Source: Calditrichia bacterium
GTDB taxonomy: Bacteria; Calditrichota; Calditrichia; JAJRVZ01
Assembly (NCBI GenBank): GCA_030634505.1
Contig: DAOWAQ010000019.1
Location: forward strand, 1 to 15,334
Direction of reading: 5' to 3'
Length of the DNA stretch: 15,334 nt
The notes under the pieces are model-generated. The model did not search any database. It had not been told where the DNA came from and saw only the letters and a program-made list of their open reading frames with translations. Positions 6,326 through 14,561 of the stretch are shown piece after piece. The first letter of the stretch is position 1, and each line of letters starts with the position of its first letter. A program made the position numbers and the translations under genes.

Positions 6326-7639
6326 TTAATTATAATTTGCACGGATTTCTATGGGAATTTCCGTTCTCAAACTCACTATCCATTTTTTATATTCTTTATC
6401 TATCTTGATATTTAATGCCATTTCCGAAATTCTTTCCCAATCATTTTCTAATGTTAATTTTCGTTGTTCATTTCTATTGTTTAGCTTGACAATATGATAT
6501 CCAAATTTTGTTTGAAAAGGAAAACTAATTTCGTCTATTTTGAGATTTGCTACTTCGGTCTTAAATTCAGGTATTTTTAGATCTTTTGTTTCAAACAATC
6601 CTAATCTTCCTTTATCTTTATAAACATTTTCATCGTCAGACTGGGCAATAGCCATTTCATCAAATGATGCACCTTCTGTTATTTGTGTTCTAATATTCTC
6701 TAATTCATCATAAGTCTTTTGTGCATCATCAGCAGTTGGTTGAACTTGTATTAATATATGTCGGGTTCTGATCTTTTCACCACGTTTTTCAATCAATTTA
6801 ATGATATGAAATCCAAATTGAGATTCAACGATACCTGATACTTCGCCTTCATTCAACCCAAAAGCAACTTTTTCAAACTCTTTTACAAAATCTCCTCGCT
6901 TAGTAAATCCTAAATCGCCACCACGGCTTCCTGAACCGGGATCCTGAGAATATTTTTTAGCCAAGTCATCAAAACTTTCACCATTATTTATCATTTCTAA
7001 TATTTTCTCTAATTTTTCAATGGCTTCCGATTTACTATCTTCACTAGGCTTGATTTGTTTTAAAATATGGCTAATATCTACGGTCTCTTTAATTTCTCCT
7101 AGGCTATCTTTGTACATTTTATAAAATTTTTCAACCTCGCGGCGACCAACTTTTACATTAGCAAATTTAGTTCTTCGTAACATATCTACTTTAAGTCGAT
7201 CTGCTGTTTCTTTTCGCAAATCACGCCTGATTTTCTTTATAGGGTTTTTAAACGCCTCTTCTAATTTTTCCTCAGAGCCAACCTGATCAATCATGTATTT
7301 TATGTGCTGTTCTACTCTCTGATCCACATCTCTGTCATCTACAGTAATAGTATCTTCATCTGCTTTAACCAATAATATTTTTTGCTCTATTAGTCGTTCA
7401 AAAACACTAGACTGCATTTCCTTTAATGCTGATGGGTTATTGGCCAAATTAATCTTATTCTGTAAGGCATAACTCTGAACCATTTGATCAATTTCAGACC
7501 TTAGCACGATTTCTTTTCCAATGATAGCGGCAATGCCTTCTGCTAATTGCTGACCAAAAATCGAAGTACTATTAATTAAGATTAATAAAATGAATGCTAA
7601 AGTTATTTTTAATATTTTATTTTCTTTTTTGCCAGTCAT
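6326..7639 (-). CDS. SurA-like periplasmic chaperone with two parvulin domains
   Basis: SurA-type proteins help outer-membrane proteins fold in the periplasm and carry peptidyl-prolyl isomerase (parvulin) domains. This 437-aa protein has a signal peptide (residues 1-29, hydrophobic core about 11-25, SIFG before QQ), a helical SurA-N region (about 32-180, with IGKEIVLRSEIDQ) and two parvulin domains. The first, about 185-283, shows ISHILKQI, GSRGGDLGF and FGFHII. The second, about 290-386, shows TRHILIQV, GRLGLF and FGYHIVKL. Both keep the conserved histidines (H191/H278 and H294/H382), so isomerase activity is plausible. A C-terminal helix (about 393-425) completes the SurA layout, and length matches E. 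coli SurA (428 aa). A GGA Shine-Dalgarno is visible before the ATG. It is the last gene of the operon, 12 bases after the 279-aa parvulin gene. I leave the symbol blank because three paralogues compete for it. Confidence 0.92.
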   Translation of the reverse strand: MTGKKENKILKITLAFILLILINSTSIFGQQLAEGIAAIIGKEIVLRSEIDQMVQSYALQNKINLANNPSALKEMQSSVFERLIEQKILLVKADEDTITVDDRDVDQRVEQHIKYMIDQVGSEEKLEEAFKNPIKKIRRDLRKETADRLKVDMLRRTKFANVKVGRREVEKFYKMYKDSLGEIKETVDISHILKQIKPSEDSKSEAIEKLEKILEMINNGESFDDLAKKYSQDPGSGSRGGDLGFTKRGDFVKEFEKVAFGLNEGEVSGIVESQFGFHIIKLIEKRGEKIRTRHILIQVQPTADDAQKTYDELENIRTQITEGASFDEMAIAQSDDENVYKDKGRLGLFETKDLKIPEFKTEVANLKIDEISFPFQTKFGYHIVKLNNRNEQRKLTLENDWERISEMALNIKIDKEYKKWIVSLRTEIPIEIRANYN

Positions 7640-7651
7640 ATAAATTCCATT

Positions 7652-8491
7652 TTAATAATGTAAAAGTTTTGAGATATCTGTCTGAATATCGAAATTTGCT
7701 TGTAATTCCCTTTTCAGTTTTGATAACTCTTGTTTTCTTTTGACAATACTTAATCTAAGCTTTATTTCATTTCTTACTAATTCCAGATTCTTATAATTTC
7801 CTTTTTTTTGAAAATCGAGTAATTGTATAAAATGATAACCATCAGTTAACTTTATTGGTTTAGAGATTGTTCCAGTACTCAATTCTTTTACTTTTTTAAC
7901 TAATGGCTCCGGAAGGTCAGAAAGTTTAATATAACCCAAATCCCCCACGGGTCTGGATGGTGTGGATTGCATGTCAAAATAATATGATTTTATTATTTCT
8001 AATAAATCTTTGCTTTTACTTATTTCCGCAAATACTTTTTTTTCTCTGTGTTCGATAACCAGGTGAATAAGGTGAATGTTATCTTCATTCCAGAGAAATT
8101 CTTCTTTATGTTGACGGTAATAATCTTCAATTTCTTTTTCTAATATCCTATAATTTTTATTGATTTTGGATTCGATAAATGATTGAATTAACAATCTTCG
8201 TTTGTAATCTTTTATCAACCTTAATTCATTTACCGTATAGTCTAAATTTTCATTTTGTGCAGTCTGATAAAATATCTCCTCTTCAACCCATTGTTCCATA
8301 AATTGACGCATTAATGCCAGTTTTATTTCTTCATTTGTTCCATCCGCAATTTTTGCTTCCAATTCTTCAAGGGTTATATAAGCATCATTAACCTGGGCAA
8401 TTACATTTTCACTATTATCATTTTTAGGCTGACAACTTAAAAATAATAATATCAGTGATAACTGAATAGAATATGTTAATAGTTTTCCCAT
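7652..8491 (-). CDS. PpiC-type lipoprotein, single parvulin domain
   Basis: This 279-aa protein starts with a lipoprotein signal: hydrophobic segment then lipobox LFLSC with the lipidated cysteine at residue 20, followed by a polar linker QPKNDNSEN. It is therefore probably anchored in a membrane facing the periplasm. A helical SurA-N-like region spans about 28-130 (VNDAYITLEELEAK, QWVEEEIFYQTAQNENL). A single short, divergent parvulin domain covers about 137-226, with IHLIHLVI (H143), GDLGYIKLSDLPEPLVKKV, and DGYHFIQL (H220). Both marker histidines are present, but the region between them is compact and several core glycines and acidic residues are lacking, so a mainly chaperone role is possible. 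A charged C-terminal helix follows. The ATG lies one base after the TAA of the 569-aa parvulin gene, indicating tight translational coupling, and the SurA-like gene follows after 12 bases. Confidence 0.88.
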   Translation of the reverse strand: MGKLLTYSIQLSLILLFLSCQPKNDNSENVIAQVNDAYITLEELEAKIADGTNEEIKLALMRQFMEQWVEEEIFYQTAQNENLDYTVNELRLIKDYKRRLLIQSFIESKINKNYRILEKEIEDYYRQHKEEFLWNEDNIHLIHLVIEHREKKVFAEISKSKDLLEIIKSYYFDMQSTPSRPVGDLGYIKLSDLPEPLVKKVKELSTGTISKPIKLTDGYHFIQLLDFQKKGNYKNLELVRNEIKLRLSIVKRKQELSKLKRELQANFDIQTDISKLLHY

Positions 8492-8492
8492 G

Positions 8493-10202
8493 TTATATAT
8501 TAGCTAAAACTTCATCATTAATTTTGACGGTATACTTTTCTTTTAATTCATTTTTCCATTCAGTGCGTCTTTCTTTTAGTAAACTATTCCGCAATCTGCC
8601 TTCTACCATTTTGGCAACATCATGAAAAGGTCGCACTTTATTATCTTTTAATTCACCTGTTTTAACTATTGCCCATTCCTTTTTGTATTTAATAGGATCA
8701 GAAATCTGACCATTGGGTTCCAGATCAAAAGCTTTTCTTGATATACTTCCTCTGGAATTTATTGTTCTAAAACCTAAATATCCGCCCTTTTCTTTATAAT
8801 ATTTATCAGCAGAATATTTTTTAGCTAATGACTCAAAATTCGACCCTTTTTTTGCCAGCTTTGTTACTTTTTTAGCAAGTGCTTCATCTTTAACTGTAAT
8901 TGTCCACATTTCTAACTTGGCAGGATCCATAAACTGATCGGGATTATTTTCATAATATTTTTTTACTTCTTCATCTGTAAAAGAAATTTTGTCATTTATA
9001 AGTTTTCGTTCAGCCAAATATGACAATCTATCTTCTTTAAAACGATTAATAGTTTTTACAATTTGTTCATCTTTGTCTAATCCCATCTTTTTTGCTTCGG
9101 ATAATGCCAAAGAAATTAAAGATAAATTCTGAATTTCCTTTTTTAAATTTTTGGGATCACGCAGCGCCCCTAATACCCGAGAAAGATTGCTTTCATATCT
9201 GGTTAATATTTTACCAAATTTAATGTTCTCATCATCCCATTCCGCTAAAATGATATTTTTATCTTCATCAGTAAACATTTCAATATCTACTTTTGCATTT
9301 TTAACTTTTTCATTCAAAAGCTGTGCAACTTTATTTACTTCTGCATCATGATATTGATATGAATTATCTTTTTTTAATTCTTCGACCTTCTCAGCCCACA
9401 ATTTATTGCCTGAATCAACTACAGTACTATAAAGCATTTTCTTTGTTCTAAATATAGTTTCATGATCATTCTTGGGTACATAATTCGGGTCTTTCTTCTT
9501 ATCCTCTAACCGAATAATGTTTAATCCTGCTGAAGTTTCAACTATCCCCGAAATTTCACCTTTGTTTAATTCCCAGCAAACATCCTGAAATTCTTTTGGT
9601 TTTTGACCCCATCTAAACCAACCATAGTCACCTTTGTTTCGTTTTACAGATGGATCATCAGAATATTGCACTGCCAATTTTCTGAAATCAGCTCCTTTCC
9701 CCGCTTCTTCAAGTACCTTTTCCGCAATTTTTCTTGCTTCTTCCATTGTTCTCTTTTTAGGAATATTTGATTTATCATATCCAATCAATATATAAGAAAC
9801 TTTCAGTTCTATTCCCTGTCTTTGAATAAATTCTTCAATATCTTCTTCCGAAATTAATTGATCTACAATTACAACCTCAAAGTACTTTTGACCCAATAAA
9901 TTTTCTTCCTGTTTCCTGATAGCGTCAGCAATTTCAGGATCTTCATCCAAATTTATATCCAGAGCGGCATTTACTTTTAGTAATTTCTGAATCGTTTGAT
10001 CTAAAACTTCTTTTTTCTTTTCCAACTCTATTTTACTTAAATCACTTTCATTTGGATACCTGCTTTTAAGAATTTCTTTAAACTCTTCTACTGAAATCTC
10101 TGAATTTCCAATGGTCGCCACTGTGTCCGAATCAATACCACATTGAATAAATAATAGCAAACTACTTATAATAATTATGAGAATAATAATGTTACGAACC
10201 AT
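8493..10202 (-). CDS. large PpiC/SurA-type lipoprotein with two degenerate parvulin domains
   Basis: This 569-aa protein begins with a lipoprotein signal (isoleucine-rich core, then LFIQC, Cys21), so it should be a membrane-anchored periplasmic protein. Residues about 26-128 are a SurA-N-like helical region (IGNSEISVEEFKEILKSRYP). Parvulin 1 spans about 132-233 and retains the fold markers ADFRKLAVQYSDDPSVK and NKGDYGWF, but has VSYILI (Y137) and AGLNII (N228) where histidines are usual. A helical segment (about 250-420) with a second VxKTINRFKEDRL-like arm follows. Parvulin 2 spans about 426-516 (SNFESLAKKYSAD, KGGYLGFR), with MWTITV and KEWAIVK, again without the histidines. A chaperone or scaffold role is thus more likely than isomerase catalysis. 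It follows mfd by 56 bases with a GGAGG ribosome site. Confidence 0.9.
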   Translation of the reverse strand: MVRNIIILIIIISSLLLFIQCGIDSDTVATIGNSEISVEEFKEILKSRYPNESDLSKIELEKKKEVLDQTIQKLLKVNAALDINLDEDPEIADAIRKQEENLLGQKYFEVVIVDQLISEEDIEEFIQRQGIELKVSYILIGYDKSNIPKKRTMEEARKIAEKVLEEAGKGADFRKLAVQYSDDPSVKRNKGDYGWFRWGQKPKEFQDVCWELNKGEISGIVETSAGLNIIRLEDKKKDPNYVPKNDHETIFRTKKMLYSTVVDSGNKLWAEKVEELKKDNSYQYHDAEVNKVAQLLNEKVKNAKVDIEMFTDEDKNIILAEWDDENIKFGKILTRYESNLSRVLGALRDPKNLKKEIQNLSLISLALSEAKKMGLDKDEQIVKTINRFKEDRLSYLAERKLINDKISFTDEEVKKYYENNPDQFMDPAKLEMWTITVKDEALAKKVTKLAKKGSNFESLAKKYSADKYYKEKGGYLGFRTINSRGSISRKAFDLEPNGQISDPIKYKKEWAIVKTGELKDNKVRPFHDVAKMVEGRLRNSLLKERRTEWKNELKEKYTVKINDEVLANI

Positions 10203-10214
10203 AATATTTTTAAA

Positions 10215-10220
10215 CCTCCA
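10215..10220 (-). promoter_or_regulatory. ribosome binding site of the large parvulin lipoprotein
   Basis: The minus strand reads TGGAGG, the strongest Shine-Dalgarno match in the window, with 12 bases to the ATG at 10202. The spacing is longer than ideal. It fits independent translation initiation after the mfd stop. Confidence 0.5.
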
Positions 10221-10258
10221 ATTTGTTTTTGATATTAGCCTTTAAATTTATACAGCTA

Positions 10259-13200
10259 TCATATGTATTTCAATATATTTTTAGCAAAGTTAATCTTTTC
10301 TGTGTTATTGTTTCCTGCCAGCTTGATTTCTATACCTAATTTGTTCGGGCGATTTATAAACTGAATTTTAGTTTTAGTCTCATTCATAAATTTAGGAATG
10401 ATTTTAGTAAAAAAAGTTTCGAACTTCTGAACTTCTTCAGAAAAATACAATTTTAAAACATTTTGTTTTAGAATTAAATGTGAAGCATACAATTGTCCGG
10501 CTAATACTTTTAATTCAATTGTGTTAATGAGTTGATCTACCTCCATAGGTAATTGACCGAAACGATCATTAATTTCAGATTTTAATTTATCAATCTCCTC
10601 CATAGATTTTAAATTAACAAGCCGGTGATAAATGGTAATTCGTTCGGTTTCATCAAAAATATAATCCTTAGGGATGATCATATCATAATCCACATCTATT
10701 TTTGGATCAGTTGTACGCTTTTCAGTTATGTTGGTTTCGGTAATGTTTTGTTCCGATTTAAGATTTGATACAGTCTCATCCAAAATTTTACAGTATAAAT
10801 CAAAACCAACGGATAGAATATAGCCGCTTTGTTCTTTTCCTAATATATTTCCAGCACCCCGAATTTCCAAATCTCTTAAAGCCAATTTAAATCCTGATCC
10901 CAATTCGGTAAAATCCTGAATCGCTCTTAATCTCCTTTTTGACAGTTCACTTAAACGTGAATGATTTCTGATAAATAAATACGAATAGGCCTGTTTATCA
11001 GATCTGCCAACCCTACCTCGCAGCTGATACAATTGTGCCAATCCAAATTTATCAGCATGATCAATAATAATCGTGTTAACATTGGGAATATCCAAGCCGT
11101 TTTCAATAATCATTGTAGAAATTAATACATCATATTTTTTATGGATAAAATCCAGCATAATTTTTTCTAATTGAGAATCGGGTAATTGTCCATGGGCTAC
11201 TGCTACTCGGGCCTGTGGCAAAATTGATTCAATAATTCCCCTGATCCCCGAAATAGTTTTGACCCTGTTGTGAACAAAATAAACCTGACCGTTCCTGTCC
11301 AATTCTCTTTGTATAATTTGTCTGATAAATTCTTCATTCCACTCATGAATTTCAGTAATGACAGGCAGCCGATTTCGTGGTGGAGTTTCAATATGAGATA
11401 AATCCCGTGATCCCATAAGTGAAAGATGCATAGTCCTTGGAATAGGTGTAGCGGTCATTGTTAATACATCAACCGTCACCTTTAATTTTTTTAATTTTTC
11501 TTTATGTTTAACACCGAATCTCTGTTCTTCATCAATAACCAATAATCCTAAATCCTTAAATTTTACATCCTCTGACAGTAAACGATGTGTACCAATTATT
11601 ATATCAATTATTCCCTTTTCAAGTTTTTCAATACTATCTTTTTGCATTTTCTTTGTACGGAACCGTGAAAGCATTTCAATATTAACAGGAAAACTTGATA
11701 ATCTTTCCTTAAATGTTTGATAATGTTGATAAGCTAAAATCGTTGTAGGTACCAATATTGCCACCTGTTTACCATCATTCACAACCTTAAACGCAGTGCG
11801 TAAAGCTACTTCTGTTTTTCCATATCCGACATCTCCACACAGCAACCGATCCATTGGTTCCGGTTTCTCCAAATCTGCTTTGACTTCAGAAATGGACCTG
11901 CTCTGATCCTCTGTCTCTTCAAATGGGAATGAAGCTTCTAATTCTTTTTGCCAATGATTATCTGTGGAAAATGCAAAGCCTTTTTTTGCTTTGCGCTCTG
12001 CATATAGTTGTAGTAATTCGGCAGCAACTATTTGAATAGATTCTTTGGTTTTCTTTTTTAATTTTTCCCATTCACCTGTACCCAATTTTGATAATTTCGG
12101 TTCTGCATCACCATCAGTTTTAAATTTTTGGACACGATTCAAACGGTCTACGCTAACAAACAAATTATCCCCATCGGAAAATTCAACCTTTATACATTCT
12201 TTCTTAATGCCATTACTTTCAATAACACTTAACCCACGATATTTTCCAATGCCATAATCGATATGTACTACATAATCATCCAATGACAAAGATTTTAAAC
12301 TTCTTAAATATTCACCGTTCTTAAATCTTTTATAGATTTTTTTCCTTTTAAACCGATCAAAAATTTCATGATCCGTAAGAACGTGCAAATTTATTTCATT
12401 TAGAATAAATCCATTATGCAAAGTACCAACTGAAATTATGGAATAATAGTTTTTATCATTTTTTTCTTCTTCTTCTAAAATTTCGATTAGCCTGTCTCTC
12501 TGACCGGCAGAATCACACTGTATATATACCTCGTTTTTTAATTCTTCATTTTTTAGAATATATGAAATAAACCTTTTAATATTAGCAGCAAATGTCGGTG
12601 GAGGGGAACTGTTAAATTTAAATAATTCTGCGCTATCATCGGATAGAAGATCTATTCTAAGTAGTTTTTTTTCATTTAAATATGATTTGATTTTGTCGTA
12701 GTTTAAATATCGATCCGATGGTTTATCCAGAATGATATCTTGCTCTGAATTTTTTTGATAAACCTGGTTTATAAGAGAAGAATATTCTTTAAGTGATTCA
12801 AATATTCCAATTTTATCTTCAACAATAAAAACTGATTTTTCATTGATATAGTCAAAAACAGAAGATGTTTGTTTACTTTTTATCAGACTAGGCAGTATTG
12901 TAATATTATCAGTTTCATTTGTTGATCTCTGAGTAATGATATTAAAATATCTTATTGATTCTAATTGATCCCCAAAAAATTCTAATCTTAAAGGTTCGTC
13001 GTAATTCCAGGTATAAACATCAATTATTCCACCCCTCACTGCAAGCTGTCCTACATCCTCAACAATCTCTTTTCTTTCAAAACCAGAAGTTATCAAGACA
13101 TCAATTAGATCATTAAACAAAATCTCTTTACCCTTTTGTAAATATATTTGATTGTCGACTAAACTTTCGGGAGAAAGTGATTTTTCAATTAATGCATTAG

Positions 13201-13561
13201 CAGTTATTATTGTAATACCTGTTTCATCTTCGATAAGGTTTTGTAATGCATCTGCTTTTAGTTTTAATAAACTGGGATTAATTGGTTTTTCATCATAAGG
13301 ATTATTTTCTGTTTTGGGTATAAATCGCACGGGTTGTTTCGGAGCAATTTGTTGAATATCTTCATATAATCTTTCAGCCGATTCAGTATCAGGCGTTATA
13401 AAAACAATCGGATTATTAAGTTTCTCATTTAAATAAGATACAAAAAATGACCTTAATGAACCTGCTAAACCGGCTATTTGCATCTCTATTTCATTTACCT
13501 TTTCTAAAGGAAATTTGATAAATGTTGGAGAATTAAAAATTATATTTTTTAAATTAATCAT
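10259..13561 (-). CDS. mfd: transcription-repair coupling factor Mfd
   Basis: Mfd is a cytoplasmic ATP-driven translocase that pushes stalled RNA polymerase off damaged template and recruits UvrA for nucleotide excision repair. At 1100 aa it is close to the usual length (E. coli 1148). A UvrB-like N-terminal module includes VEDVGQLAVRGGIIDVYTW and LEFFGDQLESIRYF (167-206). The RNA-polymerase-interacting domain contains LSLDDYVVHIDYGIGKYRGL (425-444). The translocase motor has Walker A GDVGYGKTE (576-584), DEEQ (677-680), TATPIPRT (703-710) and QLRGRVGRS (846-854), with the TRG region RDLEIRGAGNILG (896-908). A C-terminal D7 domain follows. All motor motifs are intact. It starts 39 bases after the TPR gene and 56 bases before the parvulin genes, so it sits inside a shared operon; no strong ribosome site is visible. 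Confidence 0.98.
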   Translation of the reverse strand: MINLKNIIFNSPTFIKFPLEKVNEIEMQIAGLAGSLRSFFVSYLNEKLNNPIVFITPDTESAERLYEDIQQIAPKQPVRFIPKTENNPYDEKPINPSLLKLKADALQNLIEDETGITIITANALIEKSLSPESLVDNQIYLQKGKEILFNDLIDVLITSGFERKEIVEDVGQLAVRGGIIDVYTWNYDEPLRLEFFGDQLESIRYFNIITQRSTNETDNITILPSLIKSKQTSSVFDYINEKSVFIVEDKIGIFESLKEYSSLINQVYQKNSEQDIILDKPSDRYLNYDKIKSYLNEKKLLRIDLLSDDSAELFKFNSSPPPTFAANIKRFISYILKNEELKNEVYIQCDSAGQRDRLIEILEEEEKNDKNYYSIISVGTLHNGFILNEINLHVLTDHEIFDRFKRKKIYKRFKNGEYLRSLKSLSLDDYVVHIDYGIGKYRGLSVIESNGIKKECIKVEFSDGDNLFVSVDRLNRVQKFKTDGDAEPKLSKLGTGEWEKLKKKTKESIQIVAAELLQLYAERKAKKGFAFSTDNHWQKELEASFPFEETEDQSRSISEVKADLEKPEPMDRLLCGDVGYGKTEVALRTAFKVVNDGKQVAILVPTTILAYQHYQTFKERLSSFPVNIEMLSRFRTKKMQKDSIEKLEKGIIDIIIGTHRLLSEDVKFKDLGLLVIDEEQRFGVKHKEKLKKLKVTVDVLTMTATPIPRTMHLSLMGSRDLSHIETPPRNRLPVITEIHEWNEEFIRQIIQRELDRNGQVYFVHNRVKTISGIRGIIESILPQARVAVAHGQLPDSQLEKIMLDFIHKKYDVLISTMIIENGLDIPNVNTIIIDHADKFGLAQLYQLRGRVGRSDKQAYSYLFIRNHSRLSELSKRRLRAIQDFTELGSGFKLALRDLEIRGAGNILGKEQSGYILSVGFDLYCKILDETVSNLKSEQNITETNITEKRTTDPKIDVDYDMIIPKDYIFDETERITIYHRLVNLKSMEEIDKLKSEINDRFGQLPMEVDQLINTIELKVLAGQLYASHLILKQNVLKLYFSEEVQKFETFFTKIIPKFMNETKTKIQFINRPNKLGIEIKLAGNNNTEKINFAKNILKYI

Positions 13562-13600
13562 TAATTATTTTAGGAGTGTTTTTAAAAAGCACAGGGAGAA

Positions 13601-14437
13601 CTAATTATTCTTTAATTGGTTTTGCAATTCCTTTAAATCCTTTATATAACGACCTGAGGGATAAGTTTTAAGCATTTGATCAAAATAAGCGTTAAAAATA
13701 TCTTCACGACCCAAATGTAAATATGATGCCGTTGTTAGAAATCCAACACTCTCTTTATCAAAAAAATCTTCTTCCATAGAAATAATTTTTTCACACAGAG
13801 AAATAACTTGCAAATAATTCTTATTTTGATATTCTACATATGCAAGACCAAATAGTGCAGATATATATCTCTGTTTTGACGGATTTGCCGAGATAATTAT
13901 ATCAAAACATTTTTTCGCTTTGGTTAAATTTTCTAAATAGTAGTAAGAAAATCCCAGAAAAAATAGAATAGAAAAATAATATTCTTCCTTTTCGTTTTTA
14001 AAAAATTGCTCGATTTCTTCTAAAAATGGTAATGCTTTATCATATTCACCATTTTTAAAATATAGTTTGCCTAATTCATATTTTACATATTGTTGCTCTG
14101 GTAATTCTGAATTTTGCTCCAAGGAAAGTTCAAGATATTGCGCTGCCATTGTGGCTTTACTCAAACCTAAATATGCATAACCCTGTACGCGGAAAAGTCT
14201 TTCCTTTGATTTATAATTTTCATCATTTAATATCACAGTATCAGCAGCTTCAATCGATTTTTCATACATCTTTCTATTGTAGTATAACCAGCTCAATTCT
14301 GCCCAAATAATAGCTTTATCTTCCGGTAAAATTGCTTTTTTCTTTATTTGCATATAAAGTGTTTCGGCTTTGCCATAATCTTTATGCTCAAAATGTTGTC
14401 TTGCAATTTTAAGATTTTTTGTCAGTTCTTCATTCAT
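13601..14437 (-). CDS. cytoplasmic tetratricopeptide repeat protein
   Basis: This 278-aa protein has no signal peptide or membrane segment. The ATG at 14435-14437 (MNEELTKNLKIARQ) is chosen over an in-frame TTG four codons upstream; a weak GAAG lies about 7 bases before the ATG. The sequence is helical TPR-like throughout, with units near residues 4-37 (ARQHFEHKDYGKAETLYMQI), 42-75, 79-112, 119-150, 154-187 (FFLGFSYYYLENLTKAKKCF), 192-225 and 229-262. Aromatic and Ala/Gly packing positions fit TPR. Such proteins are protein-binding scaffolds; no enzymatic motif is present. It lies 39 bases upstream of mfd in the same direction, so it is probably the first gene of the mfd-chaperone operon. No specific partner can be read from the sequence. 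Confidence 0.82.
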   Translation of the reverse strand: MNEELTKNLKIARQHFEHKDYGKAETLYMQIKKKAILPEDKAIIWAELSWLYYNRKMYEKSIEAADTVILNDENYKSKERLFRVQGYAYLGLSKATMAAQYLELSLEQNSELPEQQYVKYELGKLYFKNGEYDKALPFLEEIEQFFKNEKEEYYFSILFFLGFSYYYLENLTKAKKCFDIIISANPSKQRYISALFGLAYVEYQNKNYLQVISLCEKIISMEEDFFDKESVGFLTTASYLHLGREDIFNAYFDQMLKTYPSGRYIKDLKELQNQLKNN

Positions 14438-14543
14438 AATGGGCTTCAAAATAATATATTAATAAAAACAAAATGTAATTTCCTCTTATGCTTCAAATAA
14501 GTCAAGTTATTTATTGATCTATTAACTTCTCCAACTTATTAAT

Positions 14544-14561
14544 AGAATTAATATTAATTCT
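14544..14561. repeat. 18-bp palindrome at the MFS stop codon
   Basis: AGAATTAATATTAATTCT is a perfect 18-base palindrome that overlaps the TAA stop of the MFS gene. It has no unpaired loop and is almost all A/T, so it is more plausibly chance or a weak protein-binding dyad than a terminator. Confidence 0.25.

Noticed and set aside
9151..9351. 66-codon plus-strand open frame
   Set aside because: Antisense to the linker of the large parvulin lipoprotein; Ser/Phe-rich translation typical of a reverse-strand shadow.
11203..11391. 62-codon minus-strand open frame in another frame of mfd
   Set aside because: It overlaps the intact, highly conserved Mfd translocase motor.
12045..12257. 70-codon plus-strand open frame
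   Set aside because: Antisense to the RNA-polymerase-binding region of mfd; no independent evidence.
13576..13592. Near-palindrome GTGTTTTTAAAAAGCAC between the TPR gene and mfd
   Set aside because: It has no loop, one mismatch and sits in a 39-base gap inside an apparent operon; not enough for a terminator or operator call.
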